From Schistosoma mansoni (lineage: Eukaryota > Platyhelminthes > Trematoda > Strigeidida > Schistosomatidae), in assembly GCF_000237925.1 (NCBI RefSeq), contig NC_031497.1, positions 18,901,705-18,965,704 on the forward strand: a stretch of DNA of 64,000 nucleotides. The letters are read 5' to 3'. This document shows positions 10,866 to 23,600 of the stretch, in pieces. The notes beneath the pieces are model-generated. The model was not told the DNA's origin, searched no databases, and worked only from the letters and a program-made list of their open reading frames with translations. Positions within the stretch are counted from its first letter, which is position 1. Every line of letters starts with the position of its first letter. The position numbers and the translations under genes were made by a program.

Positions 10866-13033
10866 ACCAGGCTATTACTTACTGGCTTACCTAAGCCTAT
10901 TAATCCCAGTCAGTCGTAGGAGAAATACCAGGGACCACCAATCAAGTATATCCATCCTAGCCTGCACTTTCTAGTTCTTGCCAAATGTTATTCCTGATCT
11001 TGATATCTGCCTCCGATTCTCGGTGCTTTGATCTCCCTCTTTTTTATTTTGCCTTAAAAATTCCAAGTTACGGCTTGCTTTGTGATTAGATTTGACAATT
11101 TCTGTAAAATATGACCTATCCACCTTAAGGGTCTCTTCTTACTTTCTTCCTCATCTAGAAGCTGATTTGTTTTCTGTCACAGTAGGTTACTACTTATAGT
11201 GCTTGGCTAATGGATCTGGAGCATTTTGTGTCAACAGCACCATACAACAAAAGTGTTTCAACAGTGGTGTTGAAAATCCTGACATTAGTCTTGTATAAGA
11301 GTTCTTTCGAGTGCCAGCTATCCTTCAGGTGAGTGAATTCAGTCCTTGCATTGTCGATTTGTGCCTTGTTTATCATTGATTGTCGCCAGATACGTAAAGA
11401 CTTACAGAACCTCACCATTAGGTATGATTTAGTTGGTACTTGCTATGCTATACTTCAGAATCTAGCCTTATCCCTTGTGAGCCATGACGTATACTGCTCC
11501 ACAGATCGCCAATTTATTGGCTGTTTTCATCTGCATATGCTGATGTGTATGAAATAGAACGGTTTGGTTCAAATCGTCCAGCTGTGTCTAAAGTGTACAC
11601 TGTTTTTCATACTTCTACTGATATGTAAATATCTTCATAATCGGGTCAACAAGCAGCAGTAAGATGGAAGGTGAGAGTAAACAGCCTTTCTGTCATTATT
11701 TCGCACCTGAAACGTATATACAGGGTGACTTCCATCCAGAGCTTCACAATCTAGCCCCTCATAGGAGTTCCGCATAGTAATGATCTACTCAGGTACACCA
11801 AAGTATCGAAGAGTTCACAAAGTCCTCCTATCCACACTGTCAAACGCTTCCTCATAATCAAAGAACTTGATTATAGTGATGAGTTCTGTTCAGTTGATCG
11901 TTCAATAATGATACTATTGTCACTTTTTGGTCAGTATACGACTAGTGTTTATGAAAACATCCTGTCGGTCTCGGAGTCGGGTGCCTAACGAACCTATCAT
12001 TCGGCTCAGCAACACTCTGTTGAAAACTTTTCCTGGTACCGATAGTGGTGTAGTGCCTGTGTAGTCTTCATATTAAATAAGATCTCCTTTCTTTGGTATC
12101 CTGGTGAGGTATCTTTCTTTCCAGTATGTTGGCACTTGTTCTTTCTTCCAAATCTTTCTGAAGAGAATGTGGGGCATCTTTCCAGTTACCTCTATATTTA
12201 TACACAGTGATGCAACTGGTACGCTGTCTGCCCCTGCTACCTTACAACTTTAATTTGTCTGATGACCGTGCTGGTTCCTTCGATTGTTAGTGGGGTAACA
12301 TCTACAGGAAGTTCTGTTGGTGCTGCTTCGATATCTGGTTGGTTCAGTAAGGTTGGTCTATTCAGGAGCTCTGCAAATTGTTCTACCTATTTCTTCCTCT
12401 GTTCTTGAATCTCGGTGATTGTCTTTCCTTTTTTCCTTGACTGGTCTCTCCGGTTTACTATATTTACCTGCTAGTTTCTTCGTTGTTTCATATGGTTATT
12501 TCGTATTCCCTTCTCTTTCAGCTATATCCGCCGTCGTTGCTAGATCTCTCATTCATTTCTGCTTGTCGGCTTTAATGCACTTCTTTACTTGCTTGTTTGC
12601 TTCTGTGTATTCAGCTTGTGCCTTGACTTTCTCTGCCCATGTTCGACTGTTGTTAATTGCCATCTTCTTGTTTTCCCTTTCTTCAATCTTGTGTGTGGTT
12701 TCCATAGAAATCTACTCCTTACGATTAAGCTTCTTGCAACTCATAACCTCCTGACACGTTGGAGTTAGTTCTTCTTTGATCCCTTTACAGTTGCCCTCCA
12801 TCGTAGTTTCTTTTTCTTTCAGTAGACTCTGTAAAGCTTGGAACCTGTTGTTGAGAGTTATCTTGAATTCGTTGAGTTCAATAGTATCTCGAAGGGAGGC
12901 TGTATTGAACCTTTGTAGTGCTGTTTGTCCAGTTGTCCGGTGTTTCTTTAGCTTCAGTCTCATCTTGGCCACAACCAGGTGGTGATCTGAAGCTATGTCA
13001 GCTACTCTGTGGTGTGGTCCGTCGAGATCCACG
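10866..13033 (-). mobile_element. RTE-clade (SR2-like) LINE, long decayed copy
   Basis: Minus strand, about 2.2 kb, from the end of the endonuclease domain to the end of the reverse transcriptase frame. Near 12995 the frame reads HHRVADIASDHHLVVAKM (endonuclease SDHHLVV end), followed by the long charged linker with AEREGN, the NRWVEQFAELLNRP segment, and at 11194-11418 the C-terminal KTNVRIFNTTVETLLLYG motif. Part of the endonuclease between the SPDHTTE-like motif and ADIASDHH is missing, and stops and frameshifts are frequent across the reverse transcriptase. Plus-strand open frames in this interval (for example 12419-12754) are antisense reading of the linker. The 3' end is AT-rich near 10850. 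Confidence 0.8.
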
Positions 13034-13850
13034 ACGGTGGATATAGCTGCAAGAGAAGGGAATATGAAACAACTATATGATACATCGAAGAAACTACAAG
13101 GGAGATATAGTAAACCAGAGAGACCAGTCAAGGACAAAGAAAGAAAGACAGTCACCGAGGTTCTTGAACAGATGGGTAGAATACTTCGAGGAACTGTTGA
13201 ATAGACCGGCTCTATTGAACCCACTGGACATCGAAGCAGCACATACAAACTTTCCTATGTGTGTCACTTCACCAACGATTGAAGAAATCAAGATAGCCGG
13301 CCATCAGACAAGTCGACAGTGGAAAGCGGAAGGACCTAACAATATACCAGCTGAAGCACTGATGTCAGACATTGAAGTAACTGTAAACATGCTTCACTTT
13401 CTATTCAAGAAGATTTGGAGAGAGAAACAAATGCCATAGACAAACTGGAAGGAAGGATACCTCATCAAGATACCAAAGAAAGGAGATCTGAATAAATGTG
13501 AGAATTACAGAGGCATCAGGTCTTTGTCAGTCCTAGGAAAAGTTTTCAACAGAGTGTTGCTGAACCGGATGAAAGACGCAGTAGACGCCTGACTTCCAGA
13601 TCAACAAGCTGGATTCCGTAAGGATCCGTCATGCGCAGACCAAATTGCGACACTATGGATCATCGTTGAACAATCAATTAAATGGAATTCGTCACTATAC
13701 ATCAACTTCATTGACCATGAGAAAACATTTGGCTGTGTGGACCGGAGAACATTATGGAAACGTCTTCGACACTCTGAAGTTCCTGAGAAGATTGTCAATA
13801 TGCCTATAGGGACGAACATAAGAACAGTTAAAGTCCCAGACGATAGCAAC
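13034..13850 (+). mobile_element. RTE-clade LINE, internal reverse transcriptase fragment
   Basis: Plus strand. It begins in the linker (AAREGNMKQLYDTSKKL at about 13045) and runs through RWVEYFEELLNRPALLNP, IPAEALMSDIE, NWKEGYLIKIPKKGDL, NYRGI, DQQAGFRKDPSCADQI and SSLYINFIDHEKTF before ending near 13850 inside the fingers/palm region. Stops fall after KQMP (13438) and in the KDAVDA/LPDQQ stretch (about 13590), and there is a frame change near 13130. It starts where the minus-strand copy to its left begins, so the two are head to head. Confidence 0.82.
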
Positions 13851-14487
13851 ACTTATTTTAGCAAAAAAACTATCTTTGACTTCCAATATCTTCAAAATAA
13901 TACCTAAAAAACATACTGCCTGAAGGAATACACTGACTTGAGTTGCAGCAGCGAAAATCGAGAAAACAAAGCTGGTTCAAGGACAGTTTGTGCAAACACT
14001 AAGAGTAATACACAAACTGAGGAATTTCGGCACACTGAAACATTTAGTTATGCAGCTACACAAAAGAACCAGAGGAAAGAAGCACAGAACGAAGAAAGCC
14101 GACCGTTATTACTTACAAAGATGGTGGATATAATAATTTCCGCTTCACTCTGACTGGTCGCTAAGTAGACTGCCACGATTACGAAATCAAGTTGAGTTTA
14201 ACTGTAGCCGGATTCTCAAGGTTGAGGAATATGTTTGTGGTCGTGCTCTCCCAAATGGGCATAGTCGAAAAGTAATGCCACTGGTTCTCGCTCACATGCT
14301 ACATGTTGTCGAGAGTTCATGATATTCGTGCAGTCCAACGGGCACCCAAAAGGCCCTCAACAACTCAAATACGGAATGACCTCCTCTTGCCAGGCCGTTC
14401 AAGGTCGTTAAAACGAAACGGCGGGCGACTTTGAAAGGCTCTGACTTTTTACCGTGCCCCCCAAATGTCATTGATAACTATTGACAG
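13851..14487. other. Sequence upstream of SSH exons
   Basis: No recognised coding domain or repeat. It is relatively GC-rich for this window between 14200 and 14460, which would fit a promoter or 5'UTR of the slingshot gene. I see no decisive promoter motif. Confidence 0.3.
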
Positions 14488-14573
14488 GTCACTTATAGAA
14501 CCAGAAACTATAGGTTGTTTTCGCTTCACGAAATAAAACATAAGGATTGTGACGATTCAATTGATGGCGACAA
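14488..14573 (+). CDS. Possible 5' coding exon of slingshot phosphatase
   Basis: An open frame of the right phase lies just upstream of the first certain exon. It starts after an AG at 14486-14487 and encodes an acidic stretch (HKDCDDSIDGD). It could end at GTATGAG (14574, giving a 53-base intron) or at GTACCT (14598, giving a 29-base intron); both leave the two-base phase the next exon needs. No ATG occurs in this frame, so the initiator would be further upstream. The residues here are not conserved in slingshot proteins, so this exon rests on phase and composition only. Confidence 0.35.
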
Positions 14574-14626
14574 GTATGAGTGTTCATCTAGAAGCAGGTA
14601 CCTCATATATGTTATCTATTCTGCAG

Positions 14627-14697
14627 CCAAAGTGAAGATTTCATGATGTGCAAAGGGACAGCTATAGACCTGAACATTCACTCAAGAAGAAATTCTG
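14627..14697 (+). CDS. SSH: SSH exon: start of the conserved N-terminal domain
   Basis: Encodes QSEDFMMCKGTAIDLN..., aligning with SESFFMVKGAALFLQ of vertebrate slingshots. Acceptor CTGCAG, donor G/GTTGCA; followed by a 49-base intron (14698-14746). Enters with one base of a split codon and leaves in phase 1. Tandem ATGs inside this exon could serve as start, but conservation begins before them. Confidence 0.75.
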
Positions 14698-17600
14698 GTT
14701 GCATTAAGTCAAACGGTATTTTTCCCTTCTTTTTCTATTTCTGAAGATCAAATGCAGGATCATCTGAAAAGAATAGTCTCTATCCTTCGATTTGGAGACT
14801 TTATTCAGCTGGTTGTTACTTATAGAATTCTTATAATTTTTAAAGATTATCAAGCTTCAGAGTGCCAATCCAAAGCCCCATCAACACAGATATTGTTGTG
14901 TCATATCTACTTATGGGAAGCTGGAAACTGAAGAATCTTTCGTCCTAGGTGTAGATATAACTGAGGGACAAGCCACTGTGGGTTTGGTTCTAGAAATATG
15001 GCAAGACATGTCAATCAATTTGTGTGGTGATGGGTAAGCACATCGTTGGCTTTCGTTTTTAATCATATTTGACAATTTTTTACTAGTCTGTTAATAATTT
15101 AGAACTTATCGTTTTTCCCACATGAAACTTAGATTCCAACCAATTTCATACCATTGATCCATCGATATGTCTAGTGCTTTTTAGGAATCACGGGTGGACT
15201 ACGCTGGATTCAGGACATTATGACTATATTAAACTGAAATCAGATCATCTTCAGTATATAAAAACTCATTTACATTTACAACCTTTCGACATCCGACAAC
15301 TTTAAAACCCGGGTTTCGTTGTTAGGTTTCTGGACGTAATTTTCCCTCTCACCATTAGTTATGGAAAAGTTTTATGAATTAATGGGAATTACTCTATGGA
15401 TCGGTCTGAAAAACAGTATGGCTAATTGCAGCGGATAATTAAAATTGGCATGAAAGTTACTGGATGATTCTTTTTGTCTACAACTTATCACATCTCAATT
15501 GTAGAGCAGTAACTTAGTGGTTCTTGCATTCAGCATTGAATCAGGTCCAAACCCCAATTCATTTACTGTCTGTACAGATAGATAGTTTTACTCCGTCCAC
15601 TGTTAGATAAAATTTAGATGCGATTCATCACTCACCCGCAATCCCACAAAGTAATTCATAGGCTGCTTATTATGAAAAATTGATTTTACATTTCAGCTGC
15701 TAGGACCACGAATAGTATTTCACCTATTGCTCTTGCTCACAAAACGTGGTATTCTACAAAGGTTTTAATTCATAGTGAACGTACTCTATATAAATCCCTC
15801 GACCGTGAGAAGATTGCGTGAGATTTGAGGTATTTAGCAGATAGCTAGTTAAAGAGTTGAAAGATCTGTAAAGAAATTAGCATCCTAATTCAAATCGTAT
15901 GAAATACCTCATTTTCTAATTAAAACAAATCAACCGTCCTGTACTTCCAGATTATCAATGGTAATCTAACTTAGATCACTTCATGATCTTAATGTAAAAC
16001 TAATTTGAATTGAACTAGTTTTGCCACCTAACGTAAAGTGCTTTTTTGTTTTCCAGTTTACTCTTCTTATTAGTAAAATATATGGAAAAGAGATGTTATC
16101 TTAGTTTTCTTCCGTTATATAAAGTAACTGCTTGATTATTTGTATTAAACTCGTCCAACATGTTCTGTACTTCATCTTTGATTTTAAAATACATAAAAGT
16201 GTCTTCATCGTAGCAACAACAAAATGCTAGCTAGTTTTTCACAAATTTTTAGGCGCTATTTTCTTATTTTGCTACGAAGAAACCCTCTAGGATTAAACAT
16301 CACACTGTCTGTAAATCTCTGTATTAAACAAAAGCTGTGTATTCATTTTATATTTTAAAATAAGTTTTTTGAAGAGGAAATGGGGTCACCAATTTCTATT
16401 CCTCGATTTTTCAGTTCACTACACGTTACGTCATATGTCTACATCGAAGACACATTCATAAATAGGGATAAGACATCAAATATTATGATGAATTTCTTGT
16501 TAACTTTCAAGTTTCTAAACGTGTTGGTAAATTGAAACCTTTGATATTACCTTTTCCGACTTCGCCTAAAGTAGCCTCACAAGTTCTACCAATGACTTCA
16601 CAGTTGCGTAGCCAAGTGAATTTAACATATCTAATAATAGACAAGGTAACAAACCACTTTTATGTACTTCTGATAAACCATAAAGTTTGTATGTTATGAT
16701 GTCAGTAGGTTTAAGAGTTTCTGTAAGTCTTGAGAGATTGAATTAATTTATTTATTTAGTACATCAGTTAGAAAGTACACAAACGTGTTCAGATCAAAAA
16801 TTCTGTTGCTTTTTGATGGATAAGATATACTCATGCATCTTTAGTTTTAAAACTTTTCAGTTCTTTTCATTTACTTTCCATAATTTCTATTAATAGTGGG
16901 TTTGAATTAATCACTAAGCATACAGTAAACCAATTCAAACCTGTTTCTGTACAAGCTTTATGGGCTGCATTTCAGGCTATCAATAAAGCGTGCCAAGTGG
17001 CTCGAGATAAGGCTTATTTCTGTCGGGGTTTCACCCATGATTGGGTCAGTTACTATCATAATTTGCCAGCGTCATCTACACACCAAATACAAGAATGGTT
17101 GAAAACGGATGAAAGTGATGAATTCATTCAGTCGTTATCTTGTTCCCCTCTCTCGGATAGTGCAACTGACGAGGAGTAAGTGATTAAAATTAATCTGTAT
17201 AGCAGTCTTTTTGTTTTCGAGTTCATTTATACTGCAATTATAGGTAAATAATGAGACATATGATGCTTAAGTATCTGGAATATAAATCCCAGTTATCTCG
17301 GTTGGTACAGATTCTAAATATCTATCTACCGCTTGATTTGTTTTCTTTTCTGACTCGAACATCGCTATTGCTCCATCAGTAGCTATAGACGCCTCAACAG
17401 TGTTTGGGCTACATTTATTTTGACTTTTTCCTGTAATTTGCTTTTAAGAGTCGTGTCATAGCCGAGTACAGCCTGCTGCTTCGCTATAAACTTTACTTTT
17501 CTAATATTTACTTAAAAATCACCTACAAATCCCACCAAAAGTAAACCAACCAACTTCGTTATTGAATTCTTTGTAAACAGTCGATAAGCCGCGAAAATTC

Positions 17601-20600
17601 TGATTTACTCTAACATCCCATTTGGGTTAAAGAAAGGCGTATAAGTAGTAACGGACTTTTTTCTATTGTTCTGATTCATAACTAATATAATTATTCACTT
17701 AAAGTGAAAGTCAACTTATCGGGATTTATAAATCCCATTAGGCATATAACTAGTTGTTAACTAACTTATTTTAGTCGGTACGATGTAAGACAATGGCTGG
17801 TTATTTCGTAATGGTATGGGACTCCTCAGCTGCCTCTACTTATGGCTCCACTAGGGACTAAACCCAGTACCTTCAGCCCTCTCAGTGAGCACCTAGTTTT
17901 TAGACTACTGAATTAGTACCCAATGGCTTATAAGCTAAAAGTGTGAACCATTGGATGCCAATCTAGTGGTTTAAAGGCCAAGCTCTTTTTAAGAGGCCTA
18001 AGGATCCTAGATGCAACCCACGTTTAGATCGTGTATGTGCACTGCTCGGTAATACTACAATAGGATGTAGCAGCCACCAAATGTCCTGGTACGGCTGAGG
18101 GTGTGGAGAGTCAGCTTTCCCTCTCGAAATGCTCTCACACGGCCACACGTATACGGCCGTTACAAGGGAAGTCTCGCCCACCGCCTCCTCGCGGTATTAC
18201 TGTTGTTTACGAAACTAAGAGGACGAAAAGCGAATGTCCGGAGCTTTAACTGGGTTGGTGGATATAGAGGATCCACCTAGGGAAGTTGGAAAACCTTGGT
18301 CCCAAACCAGTGGTGTATATGGGCTCGGGATCCTAGGGAAATAAATGGCTTATGCATCTATTGCTGTCCACTGGCTACCATGAGACTGCATCTCCCCACG
18401 TTGCTCCACTGCCTTGTGGATTAGACCTTTAGGCCAAAGGCTCGTGGCGTGGCCCCCTGAGAAAAACATCTGCTTCGGTTTAGTTTGAATAATATACTTT
18501 CAAGTAACTATCCATTTTAATACCTGTAACATATTACGCATACTAATTTACCAACCATCTACTTATACTATTGGAGATTCTTCAGTAAAATATGTGTCGA
18601 ATGTCATTTATCTTGGTGTAAGTCTTACTTTCGATCCCTCTTGGTTTTCCCATATATCTTTAATGTCGAAGAGAGTCTTTTATCTACTTTACGATTTTAA
18701 GAGAGGCTATGTGTTTTCAGCATTACTCGATACTTTTCTGTTTTACATATTGCTTGTAAGTATATACTGCCCCCACTTATTCTCTCCTTAACTTATGAGA
18801 AAAGATTGTGCTATGTTGTGTAGATTATTGAAGGTTACTAGTAGAAAAAGTAATGACTAAACATTCGGAATGCTCCAAACAGTTGACAAGCGTTATTTTA
18901 GTAGATCCGAATCATTCCAATCTATTGACATCTTCCTCTTTGTACATTTTGTGGTAGAATGAGACAAAACTGTGATAAGATTCATACACTCAAAGAAAAT
19001 TCTAAAGCTCTACAATACCGTATCTAACCACATATACTACCTAACGAACAGGTAGTAGTAAGAGCTGACCTAGCTAAACACTTACACTTATAAACTGGTA
19101 GATTATTCGCTATTGTAAAGTTTCTTATTTCCTTACAAATCTTTAATTCAGTTTTACGTAATTTTATTGACTTATTTTACGTATACATTTATGTGTATAT
19201 ATTTTTCGTGATTTATCGGAAAAGTAAGAAATTTTTGAAAATTCTATCATGTACTAAGCACGTAACGTTGAGTAAAACGATAATAGTAGTAATAATAATC
19301 ATTATTGTTACTACTATTATTAGATTACTGACTGCCGTATCGGAAAAACACGTATATTTTCAATGTTTTTCTTTTCCCAAAACCTCCAATTCACTGACTT
19401 TAACTCTTCAAAGCACATTTAAAACGAATCTTTTATTTAAGTGGACTCATTTTTATTCTAGGGTAGACTAATTGCACTTATTGAACTTTTTTATCTTACA
19501 TAATCGTGGATCTCCAACTCTAGATTAGTTTCATCTCGTGAATCACAAACAAAAGCGGTAAATAAATACGTATGCGCATTAGCTCCCCAACCAGGTTTTC
19601 GTACTCCATTATGGATCGAATTAAATTAGCGTAGAAGATCAAATGGTCGATCAGAAAAAAGCAGATTATCTAAGGTTGCTCTAGTTAGTCAGACTCATTT
19701 CATTGACAGAAAGGTGTGGTTTGGTGAAGCTGAATTTTTAGAACAATTTAATTCCTATCAAATCCCAACTATAATCAGCCCTAATATCAGGAAATATATC
19801 TGCCCACATAAACAAACCTATCATAGTTCATTGGCTAGAAGTTTAATCATAGCAATACGTTAAACTAACAAGGTCAAATAGACCTACAATCATAACAAGA
19901 ATAAAAATTTCTATCTCATTAAGAATATTCTATTTTTGTGTTCTATGGATGCTGGTACCTTATTGTGTTCAATCCATATAGTTTGGATTGTTGTGTTCGG
20001 ATAGTGATCGTAAGCTTTAAGGGTAATTTCAAGATAGGCGCGTTATATATATATATGGATACTTCACTATTATCTATAGAGAAACAAACTACTCCAATAT
20101 TCATCTTACAATAAAATAGTCTGAGTTGGTATTGTACCACTGGGCTCCTACTTAGCGGTTATATATGTTAAGTGTTCACCGCGAGACTGGAGAGCACCAG
20201 TTTCAATCCCTGATAGAGTCGTGTGTACACTTTGCTGAGAATCCCATACTAACAAGAAACAGCTGTCTAGCCCTCACTGGTTTTCTATAGCACCCCAACC
20301 GAAATCAATCTGTAACAAATGCAATCTACGAATAGATCCCCACAATACTCCTTCCAACAAGATAGTTGCTCATTTATTCAGGTGTTTTGTGAACCGACTT
20401 TAAAGAACTATAGTTAATATGATCTCTAGTTGTTGATATGTTTGCATCTAATCTGTAACTGCGTTGTCATTGTTTGTAGTGAGTGTAAACAAGAGTTTGG
20501 GCTCGGGAATCTTAAAGAAAGGAGGATAGGGTGAGTAAAACGAGATCAAACGTAAGTTAACCATTCACCATACACAGAATTCATTTACATTTTTCCCAAA

Positions 20601-23600
20601 TAAAAAATCGGTAAGAATTAACAGTGTACAAACGTTTGTCATTCATGACAGTTCGACAATTGTAACTATAATTCATCACATTACACATATAATATAATCA
20701 ACATTTTCCGGAACATGCTCACCAACCAATGCATATGAAAGCAAATGTTATGAGCAAGATAAGGTATTTTTGTTGAATTTTCAATTTGATTACTCCAGAA
20801 ATCTACACTTGGATCCCAAATAGGAAAACAATAGGCGGGAAATGTAAAAACAATTTTTTCTATGTTAGTGTACAGATTTAACAATGTTTAAAGGTAGATT
20901 TGTGTGACCTTAATGTCCTAGAAATGTTTGGGAATGTGCTTAAATTAGTAACTAAATCAATAGTTATCTAGTCAAAATGCGACACAATTTGTTGTTTTCT
21001 ACCACCCTATGTATAATTCTGTTGAACACTGATTATACTGGATATTTTTAGCTCTTTCCAGTTTCTGAATCAAGGTTCTCCAGAGGAGCTCTCAAGGTTA
21101 ACCAATATTTCCTATGAAGTGCAAATTTACATTCAATACTAATTATCAATTGATCCAATGTCTTCTGACCGTTCGAGAACTTTTTCCATTCGCCCTTCCC
21201 TCATCTACTCCATTCAACTCATTTAAAATCATTATAGAGTTGATCATCAAAATATGTCCTAACCAATGGTAGATAATATGAAAAAAGTATATGTATTATC
21301 AAATTCTTTCTTAAGTGATTTAAAGCAAGAAATTGGCAAACAAAACCGTGTGACCCAATGGTACTTCATGTTATTAGCATTCGTTAGCAAAGTACATACT
21401 CTTCTAATTTTGATAGTATTCAGTAAGCACTTGAAATAAATGAGTTAATAAAATGGTTACTATGACAGAGATTAATCAGTTTATACTATCTTAAAAATGA
21501 TATCGCAAGATGTCTATTATTTTTTTCGCTTAACCACTGTTGATATTTCGTCAGAGTTATTTTAATTGACAGTGACTTATTATTAGTTACATTAAACATT
21601 TTTAGTGTTTCAAAAAAATATTCGTCATATGGTGTTTATATCATGTAAATACACTGGATCTATTGAATACCTGTGTGCAATGTATGTATGTATGTATGTA
21701 TGTGTCTTTACGTACTGATGAGTATTTATTTAATCTTATGCCTAGAACTTTTTCGTCTTTAATTGTTTGTTCGCTAGTTCAATGTAGACTCCAGGCGGTC
21801 CACTTTTTAAGATTGTTTTAATAAGATCAATCACATGTGTACCAGGACGTAATTGACATTCGCAAATATGTTTAATTTTTTTAGCAGTGATTTTAAATAC
21901 ACGCTATACATATCGAAAAGGGAATAAGTTTTATCAAAGTCACGGTTGACGAAGTCAGTGTATAGTACGAATCTATGAAGTCTGATTTTCCCTAAGTGTA
22001 GGCATTCTAAATGATGAATCATGTTAACACTGGAAAACCCAGGTGTTTGATAATTCCAGGTGATATGCATTAGTCTCGGTCATTCTTCGTTTCCCCTCAA
22101 ATCTTAAACGTCTTATTACTTCATAATTATTTTTGTCACCCTGTCTATCGACGTTAGTATTCTGTTTCGATCGATTAACTTTCTTTACATTTGCTAGTGT
22201 CACTAATCTGTTTTCAAGAGTAACGACATGACGTCGCAGTGACTTAATGGTTAAATCACTGGGTTTTAAAATCAATAGATTACAGGTCGAATTTCCATTC
22301 CATGTCACTATCGTTTGAGCAGTCGAGTAGTATCACATCATCTCTTACAATAAACAGATGGCTTGGAGTCAAATGCATGAAAGCATATTTAAATAATGGA
22401 TTTGACTACATGCCACACTGCAGCAGCTCAGATTAATATACATTAGCGCAAGGTTAGACGCTGTTGTATTGATTACAACTTAGTTACACCTAATTAATTA
22501 CCTTTGATTTACGCTTATATGTTTTGACAGAAAACAACGTGCTGAAATGGAGGTATTAATTCGTGTAAAATTACAAGAAATCATGTATACAGTTGACTTA
22601 GAAGAAGTTACCGTCTTTCAAGTGAGTGATAAATTTTCATCCATTGTTATAACAAAAAACAAACTATGGCACTAGTATCGCTTACTCATCAATATTTGAT
22701 ATACTGTAGTGGTGACTGGTAATATTAATGTCTAGTCTTTAATACTGACGCCGAACATTATCGATTCAACATTTCAGTGTTATCAGTCAGCTGTGGATGA
22801 GTTCTAATAAGCTCAAAATATAAATACACAGATTCAGTGCTACTGGTATACACCTCTGTTTTTGTTCAATCTACACAATTCCCAATTATCTTTTTTTCCA
22901 TTACTCACTTTCAAGATATTTGAACGTGTGCATGTTACTGCTAAACCACAAATTTGTCCATATTTAAGTGTTTCAGAATAATTTTTGTCGCCAACTGACT
23001 GATACATTTTCTGGAGAACTATTGGAAAAAATACAGCGAACAGTGAATATCTGTTCCGTTTCAATTTGTGACTCATCGACTCAGAACTATTCGTCGTTTA
23101 CATAGCAGATTGATGATCATCTAATGTCATCGAGTTTGCCACCTTTAATGATCTAAAGATTATATGCTCATTTAAGTAGTCCTGTGTACTTTGATTTAAT
23201 CCTTCCATTCAGTTGTATTTCCAAAACAAAACTTATCAATAATATGATTTACAGTGACTCTCTGTTCATGGTAATTTATCGGTTGGTAATGAAAACTGTT
23301 ATCATTACTATTACTATCTTTTAATTATACGGATTTTCAACTGGTCAGTCAATTACTTTTCTCGTATGGTAATTTTCTCCGTTGAAATAATGAACCTATG
23401 GCGGTTAGATCACCAGGGAAAACTTGAAAACAGTGGACAAACGTGTTGTCCTAATATGGGACTCCTCATCTTTGCGAATCCATGATCCTGCGACCGGAAA
23501 TCGAACCCACGTTTTTGCGCACGAACGCTTGACCTCTAGACCATTAAGCCGACATCCAACAGAGTTAATGTCTAACTTCTACAATCTGCACAACTCCATA

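Larger units (their letters stand above)
17176..22530. other. SSH intron of 5.4 kb
   Basis: Besides the repeats listed separately, it contains an (ATGT)n microsatellite at 21681-21703, an imperfect palindrome of AAT/ATT units around 19280-19325, and otherwise AT-rich sequence with no supported gene. The minus-strand frame at 22024-22308 has no recognisable domain. Confidence 0.5.

Noticed and set aside
12419-12754. Hydrophobic 111-codon frame resembling a membrane protein
   Set aside because: It is the antisense of the charged linker of the minus-strand RTE LINE.
14470-14530. ATG at 14465 as the SSH start with a 31-base intron after it
   Set aside because: The splice phase leads to an in-frame stop; no consistent join to the certain exons was found.
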